64,000 bases of DNA from Ruminococcus sp. (lineage in GTDB: Bacteria; Bacillota; Clostridia; Oscillospirales; Ruminococcaceae). The notes under the pieces were generated by a model. That model did no database searches. It saw only the letters and a list, made by a program, of their open reading frames with translations, and was not told where the DNA came from. The stretch spans positions 1-64,000 of the forward strand of contig JAIDTI010000001.1 of NCBI GenBank assembly GCA_029060755.1, in the 5' to 3' direction. The translations under genes and the position numbers were made by a program. The first letter of the stretch is position 1. Every line of letters begins with the position of its first letter. Positions 36,879 to 45,940 of this stretch are shown piece after piece.

Positions 36879-37610
36879 TTACTTCTCCTTGCCTATAGCC
36901 GTTCTTATAGCACGAAGTTCATCTGCTGTAAGTTCTCGCCATGTACCCGGTTTAAGCATACCAAGACGCAAAGGACCTACACTTATACGGCGAAGTCTTG
37001 CAACTTCAAGTCCTACTGCTTCACACATTTTACGAATCTGTCTGTTTCTGCCCTCTCTTATGGTGATAAGCAGAACAACTCTGCCCTGCTGTTTCTCTTT
37101 TACAATAACAGTTGCAGGAAGTGTCTTTTTGCCGTCAATCTCCACACCCTCTGAAAGTCTTACAAGCTGTTCGTCATTTATATCGGGGCGAACTGTTACA
37201 CGATATGTTTTGGATATATGTCTGCTCGGGTGCATGATATTATTTGCAAATTCGCCATCATTAGTGAAAAGCAGAAGTCCTTCTGAATTTCTGTCAAGTC
37301 TGCCGACAGGGTACACACGCTCCTCAACACCTTCCAGTAAATCCATTACACAACGTCTGTCAAGTTCATCTGATACTGTTGTAACATATCCACGTGGCTT
37401 ATTCATCATGATATAGACAAATTTTTTCTTGCGTGGAATATTTATACGCTCGCCATCAATTGTGATAATATCGTTGAATCCGCATTTATCACCTAATTTA
37501 ACAGAACGTCCGTTAAGTTTAACCTTGCCTTTGGAAATAAGCTCCTCTGCTTTTCTGCGTGAACAGTATCCACTGTCAGCAATCATTTTCTGTATTCTTA
37601 TTTTTTCCAT
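36879..37610 (-). CDS. rluB: rRNA pseudouridine synthase, RluB/RsuA family
   Basis: 243 residues. N-terminal S4 RNA-binding domain ('RIQKMIADSGYCSRRKAEELI') and the catalytic domain with 'YPVGRLDRNSEGLLLFTNDG', which holds the catalytic Asp, and 'REGRNRQIRKM'. It isomerises a uridine in 23S rRNA (RluB) or 16S rRNA (RsuA); Firmicutes homologues next to scpA-scpB are usually called RluB. It lies in the leftward scp operon. Confidence 0.93.
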   Translation of the reverse strand: MEKIRIQKMIADSGYCSRRKAEELISKGKVKLNGRSVKLGDKCGFNDIITIDGERINIPRKKKFVYIMMNKPRGYVTTVSDELDRRCVMDLLEGVEERVYPVGRLDRNSEGLLLFTNDGEFANNIMHPSRHISKTYRVTVRPDINDEQLVRLSEGVEIDGKKTLPATVIVKEKQQGRVVLLITIREGRNRQIRKMCEAVGLEVARLRRISVGPLRLGMLKPGTWRELTADELRAIRTAIGKEK

Positions 37611-37621
37611 TTTATCTCCTT

Positions 37622-38749
37622 TCAGGAGAAAAACTCCTTGATTTTAGTAATAAAATTCTTTTTCTTTTCTGGTTCGGGTATCTTATAATCCGCATTTTCT
37701 GCTGAATACAGCGGAATCTGCTTTATTTTTCTGTTTTTGTAGTATATGCTTAATTCTGCCACTTCATCTCCCTCACAAACTGGAGCATATACAAACGGCG
37801 GTGCATTGACGATATAATCAAAGTCACCAGCATCTGCTGAAAGCGTTGTGAAATGTACGGGGTCAGCAGTAACGCTTATTTTGTCTTTTTCTGCACCTGC
37901 AACATCAAGCTGTATATCTTCCGAAATTTCAAAATCAACAGTCTTTGCGGTCTTGAAACAACTGTCATATAAAGCGGAATGGTCATTCCAGTCATTGCGG
38001 TCATTCAGTGTTACACATACAAGATTTTTGCCGTCACGCTCACAAGCTGAAACAAGACAGCGACCTGCTTCATCTGTAAAGCCTGTTTTAACTCCATATG
38101 TACCGCTATAGAGTGAAAGAAGTTTGTTTGTATTTTTCAGCCAGCGTGTATACGGTGGATTGCCGTATTCAAGTTTTATGGTCTCACTTGAACATATTTC
38201 ACGGAAAATATCATTTTTCAGTGCTTCTGATGCAAGAATCGCCATATCATAGGCAGACGAGCCATGCCCCTCCCCCTCAAGTCCAGACGGAGTAACAAAA
38301 TAAGTCTTTGTCAAGCCCATTTCCTTTGCCCTGTCGTTCATCATTTCAGCGAAATTTTCAATACTCCCTGCCAGCTTTACTGCTGTAGCATTTGCAGCAT
38401 CATTTCCCGACGGTAAAAGCATTCCGCAACACAACGCATACTTTGTAACAGTATCGCCCTCCTGCAATCCCATTGACGAACCTTCTACGTGAATAGCATC
38501 GCTGTCCACGATAAAAGGCTCATCGAGATTTCCGCTTTCAATACAAAGCAAAGTTGTCATGATTTTTGTCGTACTTGCCATAGGAAGTTTTTCGTTGCAG
38601 TTATGTTCAAACAGAATTTCTCCCGTATCGGCAGAAATAACAACAGCTGCTTTTGCAGAAACTTCTACTTTATCATCAGCATATACATCAGAAATATTCA
38701 ATCCCTGAAAAATCATCATTATCGACAGAATAACAGCATACTTTTTCAT
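37622..38749 (-). CDS. D-alanyl-D-alanine carboxypeptidase (DacF-like)
   Basis: 375 residues from the ATG at 38749 with GGAGG 9 bases upstream. A signal peptide ('AVILSIMMIFQGLNIS', to about residue 24) and S11 peptidase with the three motifs: SxxK 'STTK', SxN 'SGN' in 'LLPSGNDAANA', and KTG in 'YGVKTGFTDEAG'. A C-terminal PBP5-type domain (about 270-360) follows. It trims the last D-Ala of stem peptides outside the membrane. Placed beside gerW, it may be the sporulation-linked DacF, but that is context only. Confidence 0.9.
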   Translation of the reverse strand: MKKYAVILSIMMIFQGLNISDVYADDKVEVSAKAAVVISADTGEILFEHNCNEKLPMASTTKIMTTLLCIESGNLDEPFIVDSDAIHVEGSSMGLQEGDTVTKYALCCGMLLPSGNDAANATAVKLAGSIENFAEMMNDRAKEMGLTKTYFVTPSGLEGEGHGSSAYDMAILASEALKNDIFREICSSETIKLEYGNPPYTRWLKNTNKLLSLYSGTYGVKTGFTDEAGRCLVSACERDGKNLVCVTLNDRNDWNDHSALYDSCFKTAKTVDFEISEDIQLDVAGAEKDKISVTADPVHFTTLSADAGDFDYIVNAPPFVYAPVCEGDEVAELSIYYKNRKIKQIPLYSAENADYKIPEPEKKKNFITKIKEFFS

Positions 38750-38816
38750 TTCCGCATACCTCCGAAAAAAATATATTTCTCTGTATAATATGCGGAAAAG
38801 CCATGCTATATTACAA

Positions 38817-39242
38817 TCAATCCGTAAGAGATACTTCACTTTCCTCCGGATTTTTTTTACCTGCTTTCTTCTTGTTTATTATAGACTGGATTTTCTCAAT
38901 AAAAGTAGGAACAGAGTTTATAGCACTATTAATTTTGTCGTTTCCTGATTCAACGGTAACCATTTTTGTAGTTCCGTCAGGTGAGATTACAAGGAATCCC
39001 TCTGGCTTTATGCTTATTCCTGCACCTGCTCCGCCTGCAAACAAATCCTTGTCATATTTTGACGGCAAATCAGAACCGCCAGAAGCAAATCCATAGCACA
39101 CTTTGGAAATCGGAATAACTGTAGTTCCGTCTGCCGTTGTAATAGGGTCGCCTATGATTGAGTTGACATCTGCCATTTCCTTGACTTTTTCCATTGAAAC
39201 GCCTATCAATTCATTTATAGACGGCTTTTTCTTTGTATCCAT
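38817..39242 (-). CDS. gerW: Sporulation protein GerW/YtfJ
   Basis: 141 residues, usual length. Marks: 'IDELIGVSMEKVKEMAD'-like start (here 'INELIGVSMEKVKEMAD'), 'GTTVIPISKVCYGFASGGSD', the Gly-rich 'FAGGAGAGISIKPEGFLVI', and 'VESGNDKI'. In Bacillus the protein is needed for normal spore germination. The DUF2953 gene next to it corresponds to ytfI, the usual neighbour. The C-terminal tail is Lys-rich. Confidence 0.93.
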   Translation of the reverse strand: MDTKKKPSINELIGVSMEKVKEMADVNSIIGDPITTADGTTVIPISKVCYGFASGGSDLPSKYDKDLFAGGAGAGISIKPEGFLVISPDGTTKMVTVESGNDKINSAINSVPTFIEKIQSIINKKKAGKKNPEESEVSLTD

Positions 39243-39253
39243 AATTTAAAACC

Positions 39254-40069
39254 TCACTTTTTTGATTTTTTTAATTTTCTTTCCTGCATTTTCTGCGGAA
39301 TGAAAAATCTGAACATATATATTATCAGGAAATAGATTCCTGCAATAATCGGTGTGATAAGCTTGAAACTGCATTTTACAGAAGCATCAAAACAGCTTTC
39401 TTTTTCCTTGAAATTCGGAAAAATATCAACTGTCCTGTAACTTACTCTGAAAAGAGTTGACATATATCCAAGAAGATTATACACTGCTCCGCTTATTTTT
39501 CCGTAATTCAATGCACACTTATAAGCATCTTCATCTGCAATCATAAAATCAATATAAATCTTACTGAATCTGAATCCCTTACAGATATGAAGTAATGGTC
39601 TGTCTGATGAACGCACTAAATCAAGCACAAACTCAATCTTTTCATCAAGCCGACTGTCTTTTTCTGCTGATTTGTTCGTATTTTTCGGACTTTTCGATTT
39701 ATTTTTCTTTTTCGGTTTACTGTCAGCTTTTTCTTCAAAAGACTCTGCCACTTCTTCTGTCGTTTCGGATTCTGTTTCAGCAAGTTCTTCATCTTCCGTA
39801 TTATCAAAAATTTCATCAGGTTCAGGCATCACAAAATCGTCCGTATCATCTGAATCCTCATCAGGCTTTTTGTTTTTTCTTTTATTGATAAACTTCAATG
39901 CAAGTCCTTTTCCGCCTGAATCGTACATATTCATAAATCCATAGCTTATTTTATAAGTGAATTTTTTATCAATATAGCTTACTTCTGCACTTGCAGGTAT
40001 AATAAGAATCAACAGAATAACCCCTATAACTGCAAGAATTAGCCAGAGCAGTATCTTTAAAATTATCAT
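39254..40069 (-). CDS. DUF2953 membrane protein (YtfI-like)
   Basis: 271 residues. Membrane helix at the N-terminus (4-26), 'IPASAEVSYIDKKFTYKISYGF' start pattern of DUF2953, then a long low-complexity acidic and Lys-rich insert (about 70-150, rich in Glu, Asp, Ser and Lys) and a conserved C-terminal part with 'CKGFRFSKIYIDFMIADEDAYKCALNYG' region and a second helix near 'IAGIYFLIIYMFRFF'. Function unknown; gene order next to gerW is shared with Bacillus. Confidence 0.8.
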   Translation of the reverse strand: MIILKILLWLILAVIGVILLILIIPASAEVSYIDKKFTYKISYGFMNMYDSGGKGLALKFINKRKNKKPDEDSDDTDDFVMPEPDEIFDNTEDEELAETESETTEEVAESFEEKADSKPKKKNKSKSPKNTNKSAEKDSRLDEKIEFVLDLVRSSDRPLLHICKGFRFSKIYIDFMIADEDAYKCALNYGKISGAVYNLLGYMSTLFRVSYRTVDIFPNFKEKESCFDASVKCSFKLITPIIAGIYFLIIYMFRFFIPQKMQERKLKKSKK

Positions 40070-40084
40070 TCCTTTTCCTCACTT

Positions 40085-40654
40085 TTAAGCATTTTCATCT
40101 GTATCAGCATTATCAAGCTCAAATTCAAGTTGTCGGGAGGGCTGATAGTCTGCAAGCGGTGGAAGTTCTGAAATTGAAGTCAATCCGAAACAACGCAGAA
40201 AATTTGCGGTTGTACGGTAAACAACAGGCTTTCCGGGAACATCAAGTCTGCCGGATTCCTCAATAAGTGCCTTTTCAACAAGATTATTTATAACAGATGA
40301 ACTGTCAATTCCACGCACATTTTCTACAAATCCCTTTGAAACGGGCTGATTATATGCTATAATCGTAAGCACTTCCAGAGCCGCATTTGAAAGAGGTGTA
40401 TTTTTCTTTGTTTCAAGTGCTTCACGAATCTGCGGAGCAAATTTTTCTCTTGTACACATCTGATAACAGCCTTCAAGATTTTTTATACAGATACCACTTC
40501 CGCAATCGTCGTAACGCTCATTAAGCAAGTCTATCATCATCGGAATACTGCCGACATCAATTCCGCAGGCGTGGGCGATACGGCTTGACTCAACAGCTTC
40601 ACCACCTGCAAAAATAACAGCTTCTATTGCTCCGAGTTTTTCCTTGATTTCCAA
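40085..40654 (-). CDS. scpB: Segregation and condensation protein B
   Basis: 189 residues. ScpB dimer subunit of the SMC-ScpA-ScpB complex, with winged-helix folds: 'LGAIEAVIFAGGEAV' at the start, 'LSNAALEVLTIIAYNQPVSK' and 'VRGIDSSSVINNLVEK', then 'GRLDVPGKPVVYRTTANFL'. The start is TTG. It overlaps scpA by 31 bases. Confidence 0.96.
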   Translation of the reverse strand: MEIKEKLGAIEAVIFAGGEAVESSRIAHACGIDVGSIPMMIDLLNERYDDCGSGICIKNLEGCYQMCTREKFAPQIREALETKKNTPLSNAALEVLTIIAYNQPVSKGFVENVRGIDSSSVINNLVEKALIEESGRLDVPGKPVVYRTTANFLRCFGLTSISELPPLADYQPSRQLEFELDNADTDENA

Positions 40655-41370
40655 TTCCTGCGTGCGCCTCCTTTTAAAAATACCATTGTATTATCGTCAC
40701 TTATGGTAATTCTGCCGAATCTTGTCATTTCAAGAACAGCAAGAAAAGTTGCAACTCTTGCTGAACGGTCTGTTATACCGTCATAAAGCCTGTCCATCTG
40801 CACTTCGCCTGTTGAATACAATTCACGCAGAATATGTATTACTTTTGTCATAACAGGAACTATTTTCCGCTTTACAACTGCGTTTATCTTGTTTTCTATG
40901 TGAGTTTTTTTCAGTTCATCTTTTAATTTCCGTGGCGATAATGCACTGTAAGCTGATACAAGTATTTCGGGGTCGTGTTTCAGTGTATACGTCATATCTG
41001 CTTTTATTTTCATGGGCTTGCGCACAAAAATATTGTTGCCGACACTTCTTTTTGCAAGTGCTTCTGCCGCAAGTCTGCAAAGAGAAAGTTCAATCAAAGC
41101 CCCCTCAAGTTCTTTTTTCATCTTCTCTGCTTCTTCAGGTTTCGGGAGAAGTTCTGCTGTCTTTATATAGATAAGTCTTGCCGCCATTTCAAGAAATTCC
41201 CCTGCAAGTTCAAGATTCTGACGGTGCAACTCATCAATATACAGCATATACTGCTCCAGAAGTTTTGATATTTCAATATCATAAATATTCAGCTTATGTT
41301 TTATTATAAGATTTAACAGAACATCAAGAGGACCTTCGTATACATCAAGCTTATATGTTATTGTTTCCAT
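40624..41370 (-). CDS. scpA: Segregation and condensation protein A
   Basis: 248 residues. Kleisin subunit of condensin: 'VYEGPLDVLLNLIIKHKLNIYDI' pattern near the start (N-terminal SMC-neck binding), 'LEMAARLIYIKTAELLP', and a C-terminal winged helix with 'FLAVLEMTRFGRITI'. It begins 1 base after the site-2 protease-like gene and overlaps scpB. Confidence 0.96.
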   Translation of the reverse strand: METITYKLDVYEGPLDVLLNLIIKHKLNIYDIEISKLLEQYMLYIDELHRQNLELAGEFLEMAARLIYIKTAELLPKPEEAEKMKKELEGALIELSLCRLAAEALAKRSVGNNIFVRKPMKIKADMTYTLKHDPEILVSAYSALSPRKLKDELKKTHIENKINAVVKRKIVPVMTKVIHILRELYSTGEVQMDRLYDGITDRSARVATFLAVLEMTRFGRITISDDNTMVFLKGGARRNWKSRKNSEQ

Positions 41371-41371
41371 A

Positions 41372-42040
41372 TCAGCCGAACACCAGCGGAATCCATGCAG
41401 TTGTTACACTCAGAAGTCTGAACACAAGATTGATAAGCCAACCTAAAGGGTCAATCAGTCCGCCTGTGAGAGTACCTATAAAGAACAGTCCAAGAAGAAT
41501 ATATGTTGAATACTGATTTATCTGCTGATGATTTCTGTGATACCAGTTGAGCATTTTAGGATTTGCCAGCTGATAGAGAATATGAAAGCCGTCAAGCGGT
41601 GGCAACGGAAGCAAATCTATAGTTCCAAGACATACATTGATATTTGCAAGGAAAATCAGAATTATATACAAAGCAGACATGGCATTGCTTGCAATATTTA
41701 ATTTCAATGACATAAAAGTATACATATTCATACATAAAATCGCCATGAGATAATGTGTTACAGGTGCTGTAAGGGAAATAAGAATAATGCCTTTTCTCAG
41801 GCTTTTCATATTGTTGACGTTAATCGGCAAAGGTTTAGACCAGCCGAATCCGCATATAAGAATGGCAAGTGAGCCAAGCGGGTCAAGATGTGCCAAAGGA
41901 TTAAGCGTAATTCTGCCCTCTCTGTCCGCCGTATCATCACCAAGTGCCCTTGCAACAAGTCCTTTTACAGAATTTGTAACAGGAAGTACAAGAAAAAGCA
42001 TCAGGACACGACTGAAAATTCTCAAAAAAAAGTTTAACAT
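41372..42040 (-). CDS. Site-2 protease (M50) homologue lacking the HExxH motif
   Basis: 222 residues, about five membrane helices. Strong similarity to short M50 rhomboid-like site-2 proteases found next to scpA: 'ARALGDDTADREGRITLNPLAHLDPLGS' pattern (30-57), 'GWSKPLPIN' (66-74) and 'LLPLPPLDGFHIL' (143-155) with Asp150. The zinc motif HExxH, expected at 22-26, reads TNSVK. With both His and the Glu gone it should not cleave peptides. AGAGGAG precedes the ATG. First gene of the leftward scp operon. Confidence 0.85.
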   Translation of the reverse strand: MLNFFLRIFSRVLMLFLVLPVTNSVKGLVARALGDDTADREGRITLNPLAHLDPLGSLAILICGFGWSKPLPINVNNMKSLRKGIILISLTAPVTHYLMAILCMNMYTFMSLKLNIASNAMSALYIILIFLANINVCLGTIDLLPLPPLDGFHILYQLANPKMLNWYHRNHQQINQYSTYILLGLFFIGTLTGGLIDPLGWLINLVFRLLSVTTAWIPLVFG

Positions 42041-42074
42041 TTTTTTACTCCTCTCAAATTATGATACAATACTT

Positions 42075-42103
42075 ATTATACTACAAATGCACAATTTTTT
42101 CAA
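42075..42103 (-). promoter_or_regulatory. Promoter of the S2P-scpA-scpB operon
   Basis: Minus strand TTGAAA (42103-42098), 17-base spacer, TATAAT (42080-42075). Confidence 0.85.
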
Positions 42104-42160
42104 GTCTAATTTGCAAATTTATGCTTATTAAAAAAATTTGTATTTTTTTTCAAAAAACAC

Positions 42161-42189
42161 TTGCATTTTCTGAAAAAGTATGATACAAT
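42161..42189 (+). promoter_or_regulatory. Promoter of rpmB
   Basis: TTGCAT (42161-42166), 17-base spacer, TACAAT (42184-42189). Confidence 0.8.
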
Positions 42190-42255
42190 ATATTTGTTGT
42201 CTGATAATATGCCCATATTATCTGATTTTTATGATTCTATAAGGAGGTGCGGACA

Positions 42256-42441
42256 GTGGCAAAATGCGAAATCTGCGGTAAGGGCGTTACATTTGGAATT
42301 AAGGTTTCCCACTCACACAGAAGAACAAACAGAACATGGAAGCCAAACGTAAAGCGTGTTAAGGCTATCGTCAAGGGTACTCCTTGTCATATCTACGCTT
42401 GCTCAAGATGCCTGCGTTCAGGTAAGGTTGAAAGAGCTTAA
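42256..42441 (+). CDS. rpmB: 50S ribosomal protein L28
   Basis: 61 residues from the GTG at 42256; AGGAGG (42242-42247) is 8 bases upstream. A GTG three codons earlier overlaps the ribosome site and is rejected. 'AKCEICGKGVTFGIKVSHSH' start with the CxxC pair, 'RRTNRTWKPNV' and a second CxxC in 'ACSRCLRSGKV' show the zinc-binding form of L28. Single-gene unit with its own promoter and terminator. Confidence 0.97.
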   Translation: MAKCEICGKGVTFGIKVSHSHRRTNRTWKPNVKRVKAIVKGTPCHIYACSRCLRSGKVERA

Positions 42442-42465
42442 TCGACCTACATCACAAAAAGTATC

Positions 42466-42496
42466 GGACGTTCTTTTGAGCGTCCTTTATTTTTTG
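42466..42496 (+). terminator. Terminator of rpmB
   Basis: GGACGTTC (42466-42473), TTTT loop, GAGCGTCC (42478-42485) with one G-T pair, followed by a T-rich run. Confidence 0.88.
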
Positions 42497-42500
42497 CAAA

Positions 42501-42534
42501 AAATAACGCTGTTTTTGAATGAACAGCGTTATTT
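42501..42534 (-). terminator. Terminator of the dual-esterase gene
   Basis: AAATAACGCTGTT (42501-42513) pairs with AACAGCGTTATTT (42522-42534). On the minus strand the stem is followed by a T-run. Confidence 0.85.
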
Positions 42535-42542
42535 CTGTTATT

Positions 42543-45500
42543 TTATTTTACATATTCGCCAAGACCTGCTATTTTCTGATTCTTTACATCATCTGCAACA
42601 AGTCTGGCAACAGCCTTTGCACCAGTCTCACAAAAGTGTGTGCCGTCTGTTGAACCGTCAACAACACCCATAAGATGATATTTGACTGCACTATCATAGC
42701 CGATTGAGTTATAGTGATTTACCATAAGGGTATTGAGGTCAATACATGGTATACTGTATTTTGATGCAAGCTGTTTGCAGGCATCACAATAATTTGTATA
42801 GCTGTTGGTGAATTTGCCGTTTGAATATGCTTTCATGCCGATAACTGTTGTGACAAGAATCGGAGTTGCACCCTTTTCCTTTGCAGATTTAATAAACTCT
42901 GTCATATACCATTCATAAGAACCAGCGGACGGATTATTTACATTTCCGCAAGTCGGGGCGTATCTGTCGGCATTTGATGCACCTGAATCATTTATAGCAA
43001 ACTGCACCATTACATAATCGCCCTGTTTAAGACTGTCTGCTATAGTCTGCCATCTGCCCTCATCATAGAATTTCTTTGTTGAACGTCCTGCAATTGAATG
43101 ATTTGATACTATTACATTGTCTGTAAAGTAGTCGGCAAGATAATATCCCCAGCCCTGTTGTGGTGCATACTGCGCACGGTAGCTCTGTACTGTTGAATCA
43201 CCAGCAATATAGATAGTCGGCTTGTCTGAGCCTGTCGGATTTGCATTGCTGTTCGGGTCATATGTTTCAGCATACGGCTCATCTGTAGGAGTAAGAGTGA
43301 TGTAATCAAGATTCGGACCGCCGTTTTCTGTTGCTGATACAAGTTCTATTGTGTTTTTACCTGCAATAAGCGGTAAAACTATTCCGAACTCTGTCCATGT
43401 TGTCCAACTACCAGTACCTGTAAATGACTGAAGCCAATAATCATTCTTATTGCCGTTTACATAAACTTTCATTTTTCTGTCGGTATCCGTACCATTTGCA
43501 AATCTGATGTGTGTCATGTAGTTTCCTGCTGATGCAACATCTACATCAAATGTAACACTGCTGTCAAGAATATTATCAAAATTGAGATAGCCCACTACTT
43601 CGCTTTTTTCTGTAGGTTCAGTCTTTGTATAGCCCTCGTTTACTGTTTCAGCAACACCACTGCTCCATGACTGGTCAACCGCATAATAGTGAGGGTCTGC
43701 TGTAGTTGTAACTGTAGTAGTTGTTGTTTCTGTAGTTTTCTCTGTTGTAGTTGTCGGAGGAGTATATACAGGAAGTTCCACCATACCTGCTTCGACTTGC
43801 TGAAGGAAAAGTGCGTCCATACCCGTAACGCCGTCACCTGTGTTATACACATCTGCATTGATTTCTCCCTGCGGAGAAAGACCATATTTATCACGATTTC
43901 CTAAAAACTGAACAATTGCTGTAGCATCTGCAATATTTACTGAACCGTCGCAATTTGCATCACCAAGCAGAATATTTACAGCAGGAGTTGTTACAGTAGT
44001 AACTTCTGTTGTAGTTGTAATTTCCTCTGTTGTAGCCTCTGTTGTTGTAGTTGTGGCAATAACTGCCTTTTCGATAAACCAGTCCTGACAGCTTGCGCCG
44101 TTCACTTCCCACTGCTGAATATTTGCACCTGCATCTGTATAGGCATTTTTTACTTCAATTGCAGACATATCATTTGCAACTTTTGTACGGATTTTATAAG
44201 TGCCGTCGAGATTTTTAGTAAACTTGAATTTCTGATTGTCCTGACCGTTCTGCACATAAAGTCCTATATTCTGACCATTAAGTGCCTTGTTTCCTGCAAT
44301 ATCAAGCACAATGTCATCACTTAATGCCGGATAAATATAGTAATAGTCGTCTCCTGCTGATTTGATTTTCCATGTGTTATGCGCCATTGGTTCAGTCATG
44401 CCCCATTGCTGAACGTTTGCACCGCTTTCAACTTTTCCGTCTGCAACTTCCATATAAAGACCACTGTTCACATTTTTGAACGTATACATAACAGTTTCGT
44501 CCATTACTTCTGCTGTGATACCGCTGAAATTGTAAAGCTTTGACATGAGTTCAGCAAGTTTCATTGAACCCATTTTGCTTTGATGCAAGTCATCATTTGA
44601 GCCATTCGCCTGAATTGCGTAATATGATGCCATATCGTCATAACCGACAGATAAGCCGAACTCCTGCCAAGGATTGAACAAATCAACAACAGTAACATTC
44701 TGTTCACTGCCTATTTTATCAAGTTCACCGCCAAACCAACGACCGCTTAACAATGGACTTCTTATAAGGTCACCTCGTCTGCCCTGCTGTTTTACAAGTA
44801 CAACTCTCATGCCTTTTGCTTTTGCTTTTTTAACCATATCTGTAACAGTTTCATAATATTCTGTTGCATTTGAATAGTTTGTGTCATTTATTCCTATTGA
44901 AATAACGTAAATATCACCTGTTTTTCCGTAATATTCAATAGGAACAAACTGTCCGCCGTCAACAAATCCCTTTGCAAACTGTCCGCTTGCCGCCATGTTG
45001 CGTATCTGCCATGATTTGTCAACATATTCACCTAAAAACTGTCCCCAGCCGTGCTGTGAAGTATCAGCTGTATTATAGTAATTTGCAACTGTTGAATCTC
45101 CGCAAAGCCATATTGTAGGACTCATTTTACCTGTGGTATTAAGCTGTGTGATTTCAACAGCAGATATTGAGAACTGCGTGCCTGCTCTGCCTGCAACTGC
45201 CTGAATATTAAGCTGACCGTCTGTAACAGGAATCTGTATTGTTTCAACAGCATTATTTCCTGTAAGGTTTATCATCTGTAGCATACCCTCAATTTTAATG
45301 GAAGTACGGTTGCAGTTTCCCGTGATAATCTTTACTTCATAAAGTCCTTTTGGCAAATCAACATTAAAAGTATTTTCTTTATTTTCAGTCTTGAACTGTA
45401 CAGCGTCATTGCCAGCTCCGTTTCCACCTGCTGTTACATTGGCTACATTTGCAGTCTGCGCAAAACCATAGCCCTTTGAAGCGTTGTAACCGTCCGTTGC

Positions 45501-45671
45501 CGATACTCCTGTATAGCCGTTTGCAGCACCTGCTCCGCCAAAATCAAATTTCCAGTTTACAGCAGCCGCATCAGAAGTCAGCATATTCTGCGGAATGACT
45601 GAACTGAAAGCACCTGCCGAAAAAGCAACAGCAAGAGAAGTGAGACCGCTTAAAAGTTTCTTTGCTTTCAT
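42543..45671 (-). CDS. Secreted dual SGNH/CE12 acetylesterase with CBM13-like, dockerin and CBM35-like modules
   Basis: 1042 residues from the ATG at 45671 (AAAAGGAG upstream). Order: signal peptide (1-35); beta-rich N-terminal domain (about 40-175); SGNH esterase 1 (about 182-395) with 'GDSTVANYY', 'SIGINDTN' and 'DDLHQSKMG'; ricin-like CBM13 with two QQW repeats (about 400-535); Thr-rich linker; dockerin (about 567-630); Thr-rich linker; CBM35-like domain (about 665-800); SGNH esterase 2 (about 820-1040) with 'GDSTVQSY', 'FAINDSG' and 'DGTHF'. Both keep Ser, Asn and Asp-His. Esterase 2 is typical of CE12 rhamnogalacturonan acetylesterases; esterase 1 is more divergent. Likely role: deacetylating pectin on the cellulosome. 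Confidence 0.88.
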   Translation of the reverse strand: MKAKKLLSGLTSLAVAFSAGAFSSVIPQNMLTSDAAAVNWKFDFGGAGAANGYTGVSATDGYNASKGYGFAQTANVANVTAGGNGAGNDAVQFKTENKENTFNVDLPKGLYEVKIITGNCNRTSIKIEGMLQMINLTGNNAVETIQIPVTDGQLNIQAVAGRAGTQFSISAVEITQLNTTGKMSPTIWLCGDSTVANYYNTADTSQHGWGQFLGEYVDKSWQIRNMAASGQFAKGFVDGGQFVPIEYYGKTGDIYVISIGINDTNYSNATEYYETVTDMVKKAKAKGMRVVLVKQQGRRGDLIRSPLLSGRWFGGELDKIGSEQNVTVVDLFNPWQEFGLSVGYDDMASYYAIQANGSNDDLHQSKMGSMKLAELMSKLYNFSGITAEVMDETVMYTFKNVNSGLYMEVADGKVESGANVQQWGMTEPMAHNTWKIKSAGDDYYYIYPALSDDIVLDIAGNKALNGQNIGLYVQNGQDNQKFKFTKNLDGTYKIRTKVANDMSAIEVKNAYTDAGANIQQWEVNGASCQDWFIEKAVIATTTTTEATTEEITTTTEVTTVTTPAVNILLGDANCDGSVNIADATAIVQFLGNRDKYGLSPQGEINADVYNTGDGVTGMDALFLQQVEAGMVELPVYTPPTTTTEKTTETTTTTVTTTADPHYYAVDQSWSSGVAETVNEGYTKTEPTEKSEVVGYLNFDNILDSSVTFDVDVASAGNYMTHIRFANGTDTDRKMKVYVNGNKNDYWLQSFTGTGSWTTWTEFGIVLPLIAGKNTIELVSATENGGPNLDYITLTPTDEPYAETYDPNSNANPTGSDKPTIYIAGDSTVQSYRAQYAPQQGWGYYLADYFTDNVIVSNHSIAGRSTKKFYDEGRWQTIADSLKQGDYVMVQFAINDSGASNADRYAPTCGNVNNPSAGSYEWYMTEFIKSAKEKGATPILVTTVIGMKAYSNGKFTNSYTNYCDACKQLASKYSIPCIDLNTLMVNHYNSIGYDSAVKYHLMGVVDGSTDGTHFCETGAKAVARLVADDVKNQKIAGLGEYVK

Positions 45672-45730
45672 AAATTTCTCCTTTTCCATACAGCTATAAG
45701 CACATAAGCTGTATTATTTTAGCTGTTTTA

Positions 45731-45759
45731 ATTATATCATATTGTATTTACAAAGTCAA
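45731..45759 (-). promoter_or_regulatory. Promoter of the dual-esterase gene
   Basis: Minus strand TTGACT (45759-45754), 17-base spacer, TATAAT (45736-45731). The rest of the AT-rich gap to 45940 shows no clear gene. Confidence 0.85.
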
Positions 45760-45940
45760 TGAAATAATTGTATATTTTTCAACCATATTCAGAATATTTT
45801 TTTATCTGCATATTTTTTATGTGCAAAATAATCTTCTTTTTTCAAAAAATAACAGTAGTATTTTTCACTGGAAAGATATTTTATAATGTGATATAATGAA
45901 AAATGTGTGTTCACTATTAATTGATTAAGAGGAAAAACTT

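Noticed and set aside
39595-39944. Rightward frames opposite the DUF2953 gene
   Set aside because: Ser/Phe-rich readings of the acidic, Lys-rich insert on the other strand; no coding signal of their own.
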